Shown here: one piece after another, positions 36,311-47,604 of the stretch
Numbering within the stretch: position 1 is the first letter of the stretch
How the letters are laid out: each line of letters opens with the position of its first letter
DNA from: Owenia fusiformis
Lineage: Eukaryota; Annelida; Polychaeta; Sabellida; Oweniidae
Assembly (NCBI GenBank): GCA_903813345.2
Contig: CAIIXF020000002.1
Coordinates: 28,959,223-29,023,222 of the forward strand
Length of the DNA: 64,000 bases
Direction of reading: 5' to 3'
Notes under the pieces: generated by a model
Seen by the model: only the letters and a program-made list of their open reading frames with translations
Told to the model about the DNA's origin: nothing
Databases searched by the model: none
Made by a program: the position numbers and the translations under genes

Positions 36311-38599
36311 ATCTAACTACAAGTGTTGCGTTGGTGAAGAACTCCAGTCTTGAAGCAAAACTAGATGTTCATTCTTGCAGGCAGCACTCCTTGTTCACAA
36401 AATTTGCAAATATTTATCTTAATATTCCACCCTGAAACAGTAGAAAACTGATATCATGACCAATAGATGGCACTATTAACTGGGTTAGCCCCTATGAAAT
36501 CACAAAGTCTTAGTTGCTAGTGTGTTGAAATTACCTTCAAGTCAAGTTTATTGACCAATACCTTTCTTTTAGGATTTTAATCTACAAACTATATCTTGTT
36601 TATTCTCAGTAATTAAAGCGCTTTTAATGGGTAATTTATTGAGGTAATTTATTCTTCTGTGGTTTTCTCAACTTAAGTTATGATGTGAACACAGGGAATA
36701 CATTTCTACAATCACTAAACTTGTGCATGTTACCAAAAATATTCAAATATTCATATATTCAATATTGGCAAATGCTCAAAAGACAAACCACTCAAGTCCA
36801 TTGAATTTCTTAAGAAAATGGAAAATAAAACAAAAATAAGTTTGAATTAGGTGGCGGGGCATTTTATAATATTGTTATAGTTCAGTATTTCAACATGATG
36901 TAATACAATTTGGATAAAATGAAGGATTCATTGACTGCCTTGTAGGGGCCCAATGTTCGTATGTGTATAGGGGTTGCGTTTAATTCCTGTTTAGAATAGA
37001 GATATCGTTGAATCTTAATTAATACAATAATATATACACTGTACACAGAAAGAACTATTGGTGTTATGATTACATGTATTCAGGTTTTATTTTTATTTTT
37101 TAAATTTATTTCAGCTATAAAACATAAATAGTTGCCAGTGTTTTTATTATTTAAATAGTGTTACTTATCTTAATCACTTAAGTTGAATTGATTCAATTTT
37201 CTCCACTGTCTAACAGGAATTAAATGCTACCTATCAACTGGCGTGATTTTATAGATTTAAAAGATAAATCTTAGCAAACCATTGTACTTCATGAGGGTGA
37301 AAATAGTTCATATTTTTCAGAACACCCCTATTTTTATTGAACTCTTCCATTTTGCCATGTAAAATTATTATGGAACAGTCCATTTGACTGTAACAGATCT
37401 GTGAAAGGGATGACAGGATTGATTGATCTCTGTAAATATAAATTCAACTTAAATGACATATTATATTGTACTATAAATATGCTTTGTTAAATACATAATG
37501 CTATTCCTCTATAATTATTTAAATGAATATTTCAATAATTTTCAGTTGTTTTCTCTTGATACATTTACAAAGCTAAATTATAGATTATACATAGGTTGTA
37601 ACAGGTCATTGGTATTATTCTGATAATGAAATGTTTAATTTTTCACATTTAATGTGAATACTTACAAATTATGGTAGGGAACATAATTTAAAACAAAATA
37701 TTTCAATTAAATGAAATTGAAATGAGTTAAAACTTTTGTCAAATGTGAAACAGCTTTTAATTTATCAAGAGAAAATGACTGAGGTTTTATTGACTGTTAT
37801 GAGTGAAATGACATACATTGTATTAAAAACCACCAGATCTTAGTGAGGATTTGGCTGCAAAGTAGCAGCGGGTCATTTCTGTTTGCATTTTTAAACTAAA
37901 AAATTCATAAGTCAGTTGTTGTAAACATGAATACTGTGATGTCATAATAAGGGAACAAAAGACCTATGAATTCATAAAAGTTTTTACAGAAATGTACCTG
38001 GGAAAAGTGTTCGTGAACTTCCCAGAAAGTGTTTATAGCCTTGCGGAGAAGTGTTTGCAATTAGAAAAAGTGTTTTTAAAGTGCAAGTAAATGTTTGTTA
38101 ACAAAATGAATGTGATTCCAATTAGTAAAAAGTGTTTATAAAGTTGCAGGGAAGTGTTTATAAACTTGCAAGAAAGTGTTTGCAAATATGATGGATAATG
38201 TATTATTTATCTGAGAATAAATTGGTAATTTTCAGAAAAAGCAATAAGTTGTGTCTTTTATTTTACTTTTCAATTACTTAGAAGGAGTAGGATGGATTCA
38301 GTGAAAGTTTTCGATAAAATTATCTTGATTGTACAGAATTCTTTTCCTTATCATTCTAGCTCTCTTACTTTTTAAGTTTGCCTGACAATAGTTTTGAAAA
38401 AAGTTGTCCCATTTTTTTAATTATCAGAAATTAAGACATTTCTAAGACTTTCTGCATCTTATTCTTCAATGATACATATTCGCTGTGACATTTGATTCCT
38501 TTTAAGAAAATAAATGATCAAGATTGAAAGGGAATCATTTGGGTCGGCTTTTTGTATTTTACAACTTACATACCTGCCAACCTAAGACCAAAATTTTGC

Positions 38600-39190
38600 G
38601 GTAGATTTTTTTTAAATTGCTGTATTTTTGCGGTAGATTTTTTCAAAATACGGTAGTTTTTGCGGTATTTTTCAACAAAATTGCGGTAGATTTTAGAAAA
38701 AACGGTCATTTTTGCGGTAGATTTAAAAAAATAGTGTAGTTTCAGAGGTTTGCGGTAGGAATTTGAAAAAGCGGTAGTTTTGCGGAAGATTTAGAATAAA
38801 TGCGGTAGTTTTACGGTAGATTTAAAAAAATGCGGTAATTTTTACGGTAATTTTTTTGAAAAACCTGTAGTTTTGCGAAAGATTCTGAAAAAATGGGGTA
38901 GTTTTACGGTAGATTTTGAAAAAATGCGGTAGTTTTTTTAAAAAACCGGTAGTTTTGCGGAAGATTTCGAAAAAATGCGGTAGTTTTACGGTAGATTTCG
39001 AAAATTGCGGTAGTTTTTACTGTGATTTTTGGAAAAAAACTGTACTTTTGCGGAAGATTTTGAAAAAATGCGGTAGTTTTACGGTAGATTTTGAAACTTG
39101 CAGTAGTTTTTACGGTAATTTTTTGAAAAACTGGTACTCTTGCCAAAGATTTGCCAATATGCGGTATTTTTCGGTAGATTTTGAAAAATG
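38600..39190 (+). repeat. left subterminal GCGGTAG array
   Basis: About twenty diverged units around GCGGTAGATTTTGAAAAAAT and GCGGTAGTTTTTACGG, period about 25-40 bp. The ORFs on both strands here (rich in Cys-Gly-Ser-Phe or Thr-Thr-Ala-Phe) are products of the repeat. Confidence 0.8.
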
Positions 39191-40549
39191 CGGTAGTTGA
39201 ACCTTTATACAATGCGGTTTTCTATATTAATACAATGTTTACGTGGTCATATTGTTTTTGTTATTGTGAATACATATTTTACTGCAAGAGTGCTTTTGAT
39301 AATTACAGTTTGTAAAGCAGAACTACCACCTGAGAATTATACGAAACAATTATTTTCAAGAAAAAATAGATATACTATTTTCAAGAATAAATAGAGACTA
39401 AACACTTTTTATTCCTCATTTACCATGCCTACAATGGACTGACAGCAACTTTGAATTTTAATGTTTTAGCAAAATGTACATGTATATGAATACAACTCTT
39501 TTACAACTCTTTTACAATAAATCTAGATTGATTCAAAATACGAACACAATATTCATATCTCCACTTTTATTCACCTTCTAACCAGTTTTTTTAGATATCA
39601 GGATGTTTGGAAATACCAATGAAACATTTACTGAAATACAAAATATGGATTTTACACGTTTTTACTCATCATCTTAGATGATCTATCACGTTAACGAATT
39701 GAAATGACAGACATAATGTTCATATAACATTGGAATCATATGGTATTAAATATTGATTTGTTCACTCGCAAGTCTCTAATGATATCAATGTGTTTGTCTG
39801 GCACAAATAGAAAATAAGTACAGATCAATTGTCTTTCAAAAATAATCTGTTATGAGCATTTGCTGAAACCTTTCCCCTGAGACATCGTTCAGATTCTGAT
39901 ATCACAATACTTTTATAATAAACCCAAACACAATGCTTTATTTTTTAATTATGTATTTGTTACTGATATAATGTGTTCTGATGAAAAATACAACATTTTA
40001 TCGTACTGTAAACAAATTGATTTAACAAATCAAACTACGCATATTTCATACGCTAAAACAATATTTTGAGTCGGTACGCACACACGGGGATGCCTGATTG
40101 CGTGGCCGATTTGCTTCCCCGGGAAATATTTTTTCAAGTACGTTATTTGATGGAATCGTTTTTATCAACTTTAAATGTTGACAACCGTAAAAATACAGAC
40201 ACGGTAGGAAGCATCAATAAATTCGCAAATAAATTAATGCATTTTAACAAATTTTTATTTTTTTCAAATTCATTTGGTACGCCTGTGCGTATTTTGCGTA
40301 ATAGGCGCTACGCTCATATCTGTGTACAAAAGGGTTTGGTTAACTACAAAAATCATGGCAGAACGAATTCTTTCTAGCTAGTGGTAGTTGGTATTTGGAC
40401 GCAAGCTTACACGCAAGCTTACTTAGATAAATGCGCAATAACCTGATAACCACAGACCTGCCGATACCTATTTATATTCGGGTTGGTGAAGAAATATTAC
40501 AGGGACAGTACAGGAAGACTTCCATTTTTCAGCATTTCCCAACAATAAC

Positions 40550-40822
40550 GGGAAATTTTACGGTAATTTGAACAAAAATACTGTTGATTTTAGCAGAAAT
40601 ACGGTAAAATTTACGGTAGATTTTCAAAAGTTTACGGTAGATTTTACGGCCGTTCTCATGGAATAAACGAGTTAAAAAAAAAAATTTACGGTAGATTTCG
40701 AAAAAATACGGTAGATTTTTTTACGGGCGTTTTTACGGGAAAAAGATGGTATTTTTTTACGGTAGTTTGTCATTTTTTACGGAAAAACGAAAAATTTACA
40801 GTAGATTCCCGTAAAAATACGG
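40550..40822 (+). repeat. right subterminal ACGGTAG array
   Basis: Repeated TTTACGGTAGATTTT units related to the left array, running up to the right terminal inverted repeat. Confidence 0.75.
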
Positions 40823-41558
40823 TAGGTTGGCAGGTATGACTTATATTCCTTCATGATCTCCAGATTTAAAACTTTGAATATACATTGCTATAATAATGAA
40901 TGTGAAAACCGGAGAACCACTCAATGAAAACGATGACAGGATGATGCCCAATCCAAGTATTGTCACATTTTTGAAAAAAACTGTATTTAGCGCATAAGTC
41001 CGGGAACATGTGTAAAAATTGATTGTGTATAAGATAATAAGGGAAAGAGGTCACCATATAAATCAATGGAGAGTAGGATCATAAATTGAAATGACCTGTC
41101 GTATTGAACGTGTTGTTTGTCGATTGGAGATAGGAAATCATGAATGAATACAATACAGAGTAAACAATTGTTGCTAATTTTCTCATTTTATTGCATATAG
41201 ATATGTATCACAACTCATGTAGATTTAATGTTTAAAAACTCTACATGTACTAATAGACTGTAATAGTCTAATAGCAATAAAACTACCCTGACATCTTTGA
41301 GAGAAGAATATCCGCACATGAAATTAAAGGAAATTGAGTCTTGCTTCAAGTCTATGACCCCTCCCCTATGTTACTATGTGCTACGTAGTTCATCTTGTCT
41401 AACACACTGGTGAGTGAAGTTGATCGGGGAGGGGGGGGGGGGGAGTCCAGGGTCTTATAAGCAAGACCTTTGCATTTAGTTATTTAGTTGGGAATGATGT
41501 TTCTAACACCGATACTCAATATGCTTTTGTTTAATTGACTGAGCACGGTGTATAACCC

Positions 41559-41617
41559 AAACGCTCCGACATGCACGACGGAGCGTTACATTTACGCGGA
41601 AACGCTCCGGAGCGAAA
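41559..41617. promoter_or_regulatory. GC-rich inverted CGGAGCG repeats, putative promoter
   Basis: AACGCTCCG and CGGAGCGTT form an inverted pair around a short loop, followed by ACGCTCCGGAGCG, itself palindromic. This is the most CpG-rich patch in an AT-rich neighbourhood and lies directly before the MAANEDSTMT exon. Promoter function is inference. Confidence 0.35.
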
Positions 41618-41622
41618 TAAAA

Positions 41623-41652
41623 TGGCGGCTAATGAAGATTCCACTATGACCG
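41623..41652 (+). CDS. possible short first exon (MAANEDSTMT)
   Basis: ATGGCGGCTAATGAAG begins a ten-codon frame ending at a consensus donor GTAAGTATT. The start overlaps AAAATGGCGGC, a YY1-type site often found at animal start codons, and just upstream lies a GC-rich patch with repeated CGGAGCG/CGCTCCG. This looks like a promoter plus first exon of a + strand gene beginning some 270 bp beyond the 3' end of the oppositely oriented GT92 gene. No downstream exon was recognised, so the gene product is unknown. Confidence 0.35.
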
Positions 41653-41836
41653 TAAGTATTGTTTCTCTCGTTTCTCTTACATATCATATGTTATGGTGAA
41701 ATATTATGTACCATTCGATGAACAATACCGTGAGCAAAGATCTTATTTATAGTGTAAAGAGTGTCCCCTTTGCCACGATTTCCCCTTTTTATGCATGAGG
41801 CCCGATCAGAAAGTAACAAACTGCTCCTTTTCGAAC

Positions 41837-41842
41837 TTTATT
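41837..41842 (-). terminator. poly(A) signal of the GT92 gene
   Basis: AATAAA on the minus strand about 80 nt after the GT92 stop codon, the nearest canonical signal. Confidence 0.5.
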
Positions 41843-41920
41843 CAATCACAGTAATACTTTTATATTACAGCATAAATATAAATTAATCATGTTAAAAATA
41901 CATTTGCTGTAACATTTTGA

Positions 41921-43435
41921 TTAATACCTTTTCGACTTTTCTATCACAAATTTAACACGACGCCGAAGCTCCTTGACGTATTTCAACGCATACGTATTTG
42001 TCTGGTCACAAGGGAATTTCTTATCGAGTAAAGACTTTCTATAATGATGCATAGTAGCTATGCTTGGGTCGACGTTAACCTCCTTGAAGTCTTTCAATTT
42101 GAGAGTAACTTGATGGGATCCCACATACTCAACTCCGGAAGGGTTGCTCAAAAACTTTGTACGAGCTCCCCAAAACTGCATCGGCCACGGTTTAGAACTC
42201 ATTTGATACTTATCGAACAGTAAGTCGAATTCTGCATCTTTATCATTGTCCGTTCTATTGTTTGGTGCTTGATCGATGCAGAATTGAACATGGTGAAATC
42301 TTAGACTTGACACTTTTTGAGGATAGTTTTTTTGGTTTGATACTCGGGTTATGATCTGATCTATTGTCATATCAAGCTTTGGGACGATAAACTCGTCGAC
42401 ATCGACGTGCAACATCCATTTATGACGGCCATAGTTCCTATATATACAATCTGTACTCCCGGCTTTCTGAACAAGGTTATCAAAAAAATCCTGAGAAGCC
42501 CTTTTTGGATAACTTTTGTCACCTAAGGGCAACCTCCATGGTATATACTCTAAAATACCCTTCTTTTCGTACCACGTTAGCAATTTGGATAAGTCTTTAG
42601 TTATATTGAGCGCCTCGTATAAATAAAAATTGTTAACTCCCATACCTCTGTAATATTCTATAAACTGTGCGAAATTAACCGGAGAGAGGCTGCCGTAAAT
42701 TGTACTCACACATATTCCGATGGAGTTCTTAGGTTTAGCTCCTGAAAATGGTTGAACGTTAATGAGCCTCTCTGGTTGGGTAGTGTTTGATGGTGACAAC
42801 CCAACCAAAATTGGAAGACCTAAATTGTTTGTTTCTACAAAATGGCGGTTCACATCGCACACGAATAAGTTATTTCTCCAAATATGCATTGGTCTGAATT
42901 TCAACATTCTCATTTTTGTCACAACTTTGGCTATTCTCTTTCTCTTTTGTCTTGCCTCTCTGAATGAAGTATTTGAAAAATACATATGACAGTATGTCGT
43001 GCTCATTTTTCTTTCAGAAAGACCAAGTAATACAACCGCTGGTCTATGTTTGACGTTCCATGGTAGTACAAGACCACTTCTCGATTTGTCGTCAAACTTG
43101 AATGAGACGTCACCTACCGTGCGATTATCATAAAACGCCGACCAGACTATTAAGTCCCTTTCTGGTATTTTCACAAAATTAGTTTCCAACTTTTTGAAAT
43201 TATATTTCATCCAACCAGCTCCTTTATTTGTGGAGATCTCATGTTGTCTGTCTATCATTATAGAATACTGCCTTGCGTATGGCAGCGGTCTTGTAATCCT
43301 CGATTCCATCGCGTGGTTAAATGTCCAAATTATATTCATTATTAAAAACAATATAACACCAGAACTACATGCCAAAATAGTTTTATACCGACTCCATCTC
43401 TTTAGAGGTTGATATATCAGGGATGATATTTCCAT
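41921..43435 (-). CDS. glycosyltransferase family 92 (DUF23) protein, type II membrane
   Basis: Uninterrupted 504-residue ORF. Residues 19-39 form one hydrophobic membrane segment after a short basic N-terminus, the layout of a Golgi type II glycosyltransferase. Residues about 240-465 are the GT92 domain: ICVSTIYGSLSPVNFAQFIEYYRGMGV, then HVDVDEFIVP at 343-352, in which D345-x-D347 is the metal/nucleotide-sugar DxD motif, and a late MHHYRKS. Five N-x-S/T sites lie on the lumenal side (N104, N155, N217, N277, N393). The characterised GT92 enzyme of C. elegans (GALT-1) is a galactosyltransferase acting on core fucose; the substrate here cannot be read from sequence. All coding sequence is in one exon; a CAG acceptor a few bases upstream of the ATG suggests a separate 5' UTR exon. 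No frameshift or missing motif seen, so it is probably functional. Confidence 0.9.
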   Translation of the reverse strand: MEISSLIYQPLKRWSRYKTILACSSGVILFLIMNIIWTFNHAMESRITRPLPYARQYSIMIDRQHEISTNKGAGWMKYNFKKLETNFVKIPERDLIVWSAFYDNRTVGDVSFKFDDKSRSGLVLPWNVKHRPAVVLLGLSERKMSTTYCHMYFSNTSFREARQKRKRIAKVVTKMRMLKFRPMHIWRNNLFVCDVNRHFVETNNLGLPILVGLSPSNTTQPERLINVQPFSGAKPKNSIGICVSTIYGSLSPVNFAQFIEYYRGMGVNNFYLYEALNITKDLSKLLTWYEKKGILEYIPWRLPLGDKSYPKRASQDFFDNLVQKAGSTDCIYRNYGRHKWMLHVDVDEFIVPKLDMTIDQIITRVSNQKNYPQKVSSLRFHHVQFCIDQAPNNRTDNDKDAEFDLLFDKYQMSSKPWPMQFWGARTKFLSNPSGVEYVGSHQVTLKLKDFKEVNVDPSIATMHHYRKSLLDKKFPCDQTNTYALKYVKELRRRVKFVIEKSKRY

Positions 43436-43997
43436 TCTACCACCTGTATATCTTGAATTGTATTCTGTATATGTGATATATTTTATAGCGTGAGACTATA
43501 ATAAATATTGAAATAAACTAAACAATATTTCCAGTCATGATGTCCTCAAGGTAAAATGACCACTATCACATAATTACAGACGGCATCAAATCTATATTGC
43601 TATATTAAAAATTACAAATTGTTTACTGAGCCTCTAGCAAGACTACTCGGTGTTTATCATTATTGTCATATTGGTTTTTAGAATGCATGCCGCAATGCCA
43701 CAGGGGGTTGTACCCTTGCATTCTGATACTCATCACATCTTCCTGCCGTCAAGTAGAAACATATAAGACCATAAGATTTTTCATGATGGTACTCTAGATA
43801 TGTATTTTTCAATATACAGAGCCCTACACAATCCTGACTGTTGGGTAATTTCTAACAGTCACACCAATCACTAACTGTAATAAATAAGTCGTCAAACTGG
43901 CACCTTCTGATGTATCGACAGTAGCACGGAGCTCCCAGAATTCATCGATATTTATGCCATATATGGGCATTTCGTGATTACGAGAACTCGACTGATT

Positions 43998-44038
43998 CAA
44001 AATGGCGGCTGTTTGAATTTCAAACAGCCGCCATTTTG
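43998..44038. promoter_or_regulatory. palindrome of two YY1-like AAAATGGCGGC sites
   Basis: A near-perfect 41-bp palindrome: a 20-base arm starting CAAAATGGCGGCTGTTTGAA, one central base, then the inverse arm. Each arm contains AAAATGGCGGC, close to the YY1 consensus. It lies about 560 bp upstream of the GT92 start codon, where a promoter with a 5' UTR exon could be. The GGCGGCCATTTT repeat at 17.4 kb carries similar words, so a transposon origin is the alternative. Confidence 0.4.
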
Positions 44039-44538
44039 TTCACTTCAACATTTGAATCGTGAATTTTCGTCTTATTTCCAAACGAAAAAGTCCAAAACTC
44101 ACAAGAAAAGATCGTATTAGTATTAGTTCATATCTTTTGGACTGTTTATTCCGAATTTATAGTTGGTTATAATTTCATTGTTGGAAAATATCGAGTTGCG
44201 ATGCCAATCCTCTTTGGACAGAACGATTTCAGAGTCTTGCGTCAAGGCCCCGCCCTTTCAGTAGTTGCCATCTTTTACTCCACAGTGGGTCCACAGAAGA
44301 AGCTTAAAGATACATAAGCAAGATTCATGAACCCATAGCTTGCAGGTAGCAAAGGTAACCAACAAATACCTGATTTTCCAAGATTACCGATACGTTAGCC
44401 CTATTTGGGAAAATCAGTACCTACAACCTATGATAACTTCATTAATCTAGTCAATATATTTTTTTCCAATGTAGTAAAAGAGGACCTGGTTAATTGGGAA
44501 GTTCTATCTTGCATTTTTCATCATTACATCACAATACC

Positions 44539-44603
44539 CATCCTCCGAACACAGGCCTCCAGAAGGAAGGGACGTAGATTATATGTCTGGACACCTAGTT
44601 TTT
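44539..44603. mobile_element. possible deleted copy of the CATCCTCC MITE
   Basis: CATCCTCCGAACACAGGCCT resembles the element's left end and GTCTGGACACCTAG its right end, with most of the middle missing and no clear terminus. Confidence 0.35.
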
Positions 44604-44854
44604 AGTAAGTTAGTTACATACTTTATTGTCAAACTATGACACATAAATTATACATCAACTGACACTTTAACAAGTGTATGAAGTTGTTTTAGTGACAACA
44701 ATGAAAATTCAATAATAACTATACATATTGATAGCATATGTATGCATCTAACTTATGGCTAGTGGTGGTGGGTTGTGGCTGCCAATGTGTGTTAACTCTA
44801 TTTCGGTCTAGGAAAATGTATGGATGGAAAGGTAGATGAGGTGACAATATATAA

Positions 44855-46380
44855 TTATATTTCAGCAATTAAGTTTTTCTTTCTAGTCATTTTAAATTGA
44901 AGTAAAGAGGGCAAAAATCTGACATGATCTGAGATAGAATTCCAGACTCTTGGACCCTGTACTTTGATTGAATATAACCCTATTTTTGTTTTGTAAGCCC
45001 TAGCATGTAAATCATGACTTCTTCTGGTAGGATAATTGTGAAAATACTCATATTGATTAAAATAATTATTATATAGTTTTGAATAAACAGGTTCCTGGTC
45101 AATAAAACAATAGACAAAATTTGAAACATTAAATTCATACACCTGGTTTACAGGTAAAATGTTGTACTTCTTAAAGAGAGGTGCTGAATGTGCCATTCTT
45201 GGCTGGTTGTCTAATATGCGAAGGAATCTCTTTTGAAATAGAAGTAGGGAATGCAGCTCATTTGTATGAGTATTGCCATGGCCACCCCAAATTAAATTAC
45301 AGTAATTTATATGTGAGTATATCAGGGAATTAAATGTTGCAAAAAGACTTGTTTTATTCAATAGGTGGCGAATCTTATATAAGAGACCAATTGTTCTGGA
45401 TATTTTTGCTTCTATATGTTTAATATGTTCTTTCCAGGTAATATGTTCATCAACAATGACACCTTAAAAGTTGATAGATTTTACTCTTTCAAAGATCAAG
45501 TTCATTATTAATCTTTTCTATTAGAGATTTCAAATCTTTATCTGAGGCCAACAAATTAGTGTCGTCGGCAAATATTACGCTTTTAAGAATATTGGAAACC
45601 TTAAACATGTCATTTACATATAATATGAATAATGTTGGCCCAATGACTGAGCCCTGGGGCACACCGCATGATATACTTTGTAAATCAGAGTCAATATTGT
45701 TATATGATACAATTTGCTTTCGATATTTTAGATATGATTTAAAACGAGATAGTTCAGACCCTTGAATTCCATAAAAAATTATTTATCTAAAAGGATTTTA
45801 TGATTTATGGTGTCAAAGGCTTTAGACAAGTCTAAAAATACCAAGCGAATATTCATTGTTTTCCAGCGCATGTCGTATGTTTTCAACAAAAGTTAAGATT
45901 GCCATAAAGGTAGAGACATTTTTTTGAAAGCCATACTGATGTACAGTATATATAATATTTCATTTTCTGTGATAAAATTACAAAGCCTAAAGTTAATAAG
46001 TTTTTCTAGAAGTTTAGAAAAAACTGGCAAGGCTGAAATTGGTCTATAGTTTGAGAAATTATCTTTTTGACCTTTTTTGAAAATTTGTGTTACCTTAGCT
46101 ATTTTGAGTTTATCCGGGAAAATTCCCTGTTGAAAGGATTTATTGAATATCAAAAGTAAAGGCTGTATAAGTTCATTTTTGCATGTTTTACAATAATCGG
46201 TTTAATATTATCAAGAGATGCTGCCTTATCTTTCAAAGTTTGCATCAATAATGACAATTCTGTTTCATCAACTGGTGTTAAGTGAAATCTATTTTCAAAA
46301 TGTCCCATATTACCAATATATTCATTTGGTGTTCTGTTTGACTCTGGAATTTTAGAGCTTAATTTTAATCCAATTACGTA
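44855..46380 (-). mobile_element. degraded CR1/Jockey-group-like LINE reverse transcriptase
   Basis: Reading along the minus strand in several frames: NRFHLTPVDETELSLLMQTL near 46300, then LLLIFNKSFQQGIFPDKLKIAKVTQIFKKG and YRPISALPVFSKLLEKLI (46000-46150), GVPQGSVIGPTLFILYVND (about 45640), the catalytic FADDTNLL (about 45560), and the 168-residue C-terminal region NYCNLIWGG..LLLFQKRFLRILDNQPR..GPRVWNSI ending at 44855. Frames change at about 46155, 45890, 45770, 45480 and 45361, so it cannot make an active enzyme. No endonuclease region is seen; the copy is 5' truncated, ending about 40 bp beyond the Fic stop. PQGS and FADD point to the Jockey/CR1 supergroup; the exact clade is not resolved. 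Confidence 0.8.
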
Positions 46381-46417
46381 GGGAGGATGAACAGTAGGGA
46401 CTGTTCGAGTTTATTAT

Positions 46418-46600
46418 TTATTCATAGAAATTTTCTTTTCCAGTTGATTTAGTCAATTCAACATACAAATGTCCCCATGTCTTCCAAAGACATTCTAGCA
46501 GCATTGTGGCCAAAAGTTCGGGGTTTTTGGTGCTTGATTTCCTCGTTTCAACAATAGCATCGAGGTAGTCCTCTTTCTTACTGGAAGAATGGATATTATA
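46418..46600 (-). pseudogene. frameshifted C-terminal part of the Fic protein
   Basis: Immediately past the stop of the main frame, a shifted frame reads NIHSSSKKEDYLDAIVETRK and on to LLECLWKTWGHLYVEL, ending GKENFYE stop at 46418-46420. This is the expected length and helical character of a Fic C-terminus following SYIISTIAPFPTP. The break falls in an ATATAAT run; a loss of two bases (one AT unit) or equivalent would explain it. It could be a true mutation or an assembly/read error. An AATAAA overlaps the stop codon, so the transcript probably ends here. Confidence 0.7.
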
Positions 46601-47441
46601 TTGGTGTTGGAAATGGCGCTATGGTGCTTATGATGTAGCTGCACAAAAGACGACACGTGCGACCATTGCCGTCACCAAATGGGTGAAGACTTACATAGTT
46701 ATACAACAGCCATGCTGCAAGTTTAACAGTATACAATATTTTCTCCTCTGTATTGTTGTCAAATGCACACCTTATGTATTCCATCATTTGATTGGAGTTA
46801 TCAACAATCGCCTGATGACATTTGGGGATAACGTCCGATTTCGGGTATTCATGTACCTCTCCTTTATATTCTGTTTCTCGCGGATTTTCCGAGAACTTTC
46901 CACCTATCTTCATTGTATTAGCCATTAGCTTTTTATGTCCATCCAGCACGTATTGTTCATCTATCAAACCCGTTTTCTTCATCTCTCTAAAATTATTTGT
47001 AAAATGTCGCAACGCTGAATACATATTCATAGTTTCTTGTTGTTCCTGAGAAAATTGACGACGAAATTTTTTGGGATTATCCACCGAGTTAAGATGATCC
47101 TGAAGCACTTCGCTACTAGCACCCAGCTCTTGTACACCCACTTTCTCTTCAACTGCCATGCGGTAAATAAATTCATCTCTGATATCTTTCAGTTTACGTT
47201 TTAACAGTTCGGGGTCCTTCTTGGATAACTCAAACATGTCGTACTCGCTTTTATACATGATGATATCTTCAATTACCCTTTTAATTGGTATTGTTTGTCC
47301 TTCTGGTAACCAGGGTGGATTGTCACGTATGTTGAAGTCGAGAACAGACCAAATTACTGGGCAGACAGCTGGGATATCATTCTGAGAATCCTCAGATTCT
47401 TGGGAATCTAGTGAGTTGCATGCGTTGCTGTCGTTGCTCAT
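46601..47441 (-). CDS. Fic/DOC domain protein (putative AMPylase), main reading frame
   Basis: The frame encodes 281 residues from ATG at 47441 and ends in a TAA (46596-46598) straight after PFPTPI. It carries the catalytic Fic motif HPFGDGNGR at residues 253-261, with the active-site His253 and the anion-binding GNGR. The upstream EEKVGVQELG and GGKFSENPRETEY..EVHEYP segments fit the Fic helical core. Fic enzymes usually transfer AMP, or other nucleotide groups, to hydroxyl side chains of target proteins. No transmembrane segment or TPR is seen, so it is not an FICD/HYPE orthologue; an inhibitory (S/T)xxxE(G/N) helix was not recognised. The frame stays open upstream of the Met to an AG at about 47503, so an upstream exon may exist. 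The C-terminal helix continues in another frame (separate entry). Confidence 0.8.
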
Positions 47442-47604
47442 GTTCCTTTCGAAGAGTTTCGTCGCATCTTTAAGGTTCGACTGTCCAGGAACACTAAAAC
47501 ATATGAGAGATCAGTTATTCAATGTATATCGTAGCTAACCATTTCAGATAGATTCATTTACATCACTTTTGCAATACTTAGCTTGTATTCGCGAATGTAA
47601 CTTT

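Larger units (their letters stand above)
33088..38563 (+). other. AFF 3' region, no gene seen
   Basis: Apart from the TATAGCTATA block, the pogo-like fragment at 35.75 kb and poly-C runs of 16 (35591) and 27 (36284-36310) nothing coding was recognised. AATAAA candidates at about 36210 and 36828 might end a long AFF 3' UTR, but none can be chosen from sequence. Confidence 0.4.
38569..40838. mobile_element. 2.27 kb DNA element with perfect 16-bp terminal inverted repeats
   Basis: Left end CATACCTGCCAACCTA (38569-38584), right end its exact inverse TAGGTTGGCAGGTATG (40823-40838). Flanked by ACTTA on both sides (38564-38568, 40839-40843), a candidate 5-bp duplication. Subterminal blocks on both sides are built of GCGGTAGATTTT (left) and ACGGTAGATTTT (right) units in the same orientation. 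No transposase was recognised inside; the only open frame of note, 40066-40377, matches nothing I know. Probably non-autonomous. Confidence 0.8.

Noticed and set aside
38904-39212. ORFs on both strands rich in TTAFF or CGSF
   Set aside because: Products of the GCGGTAG subterminal array.
40066-40377. 103-codon ORF inside the 2.27 kb element as a transposase
   Set aside because: Starts at a non-ATG codon, too short, and no catalytic motif recognised.
45559-45765. plus-strand 68-codon ORF
   Set aside because: Antisense of the LINE segment encoding PQGSVIGP..FADD on the minus strand.
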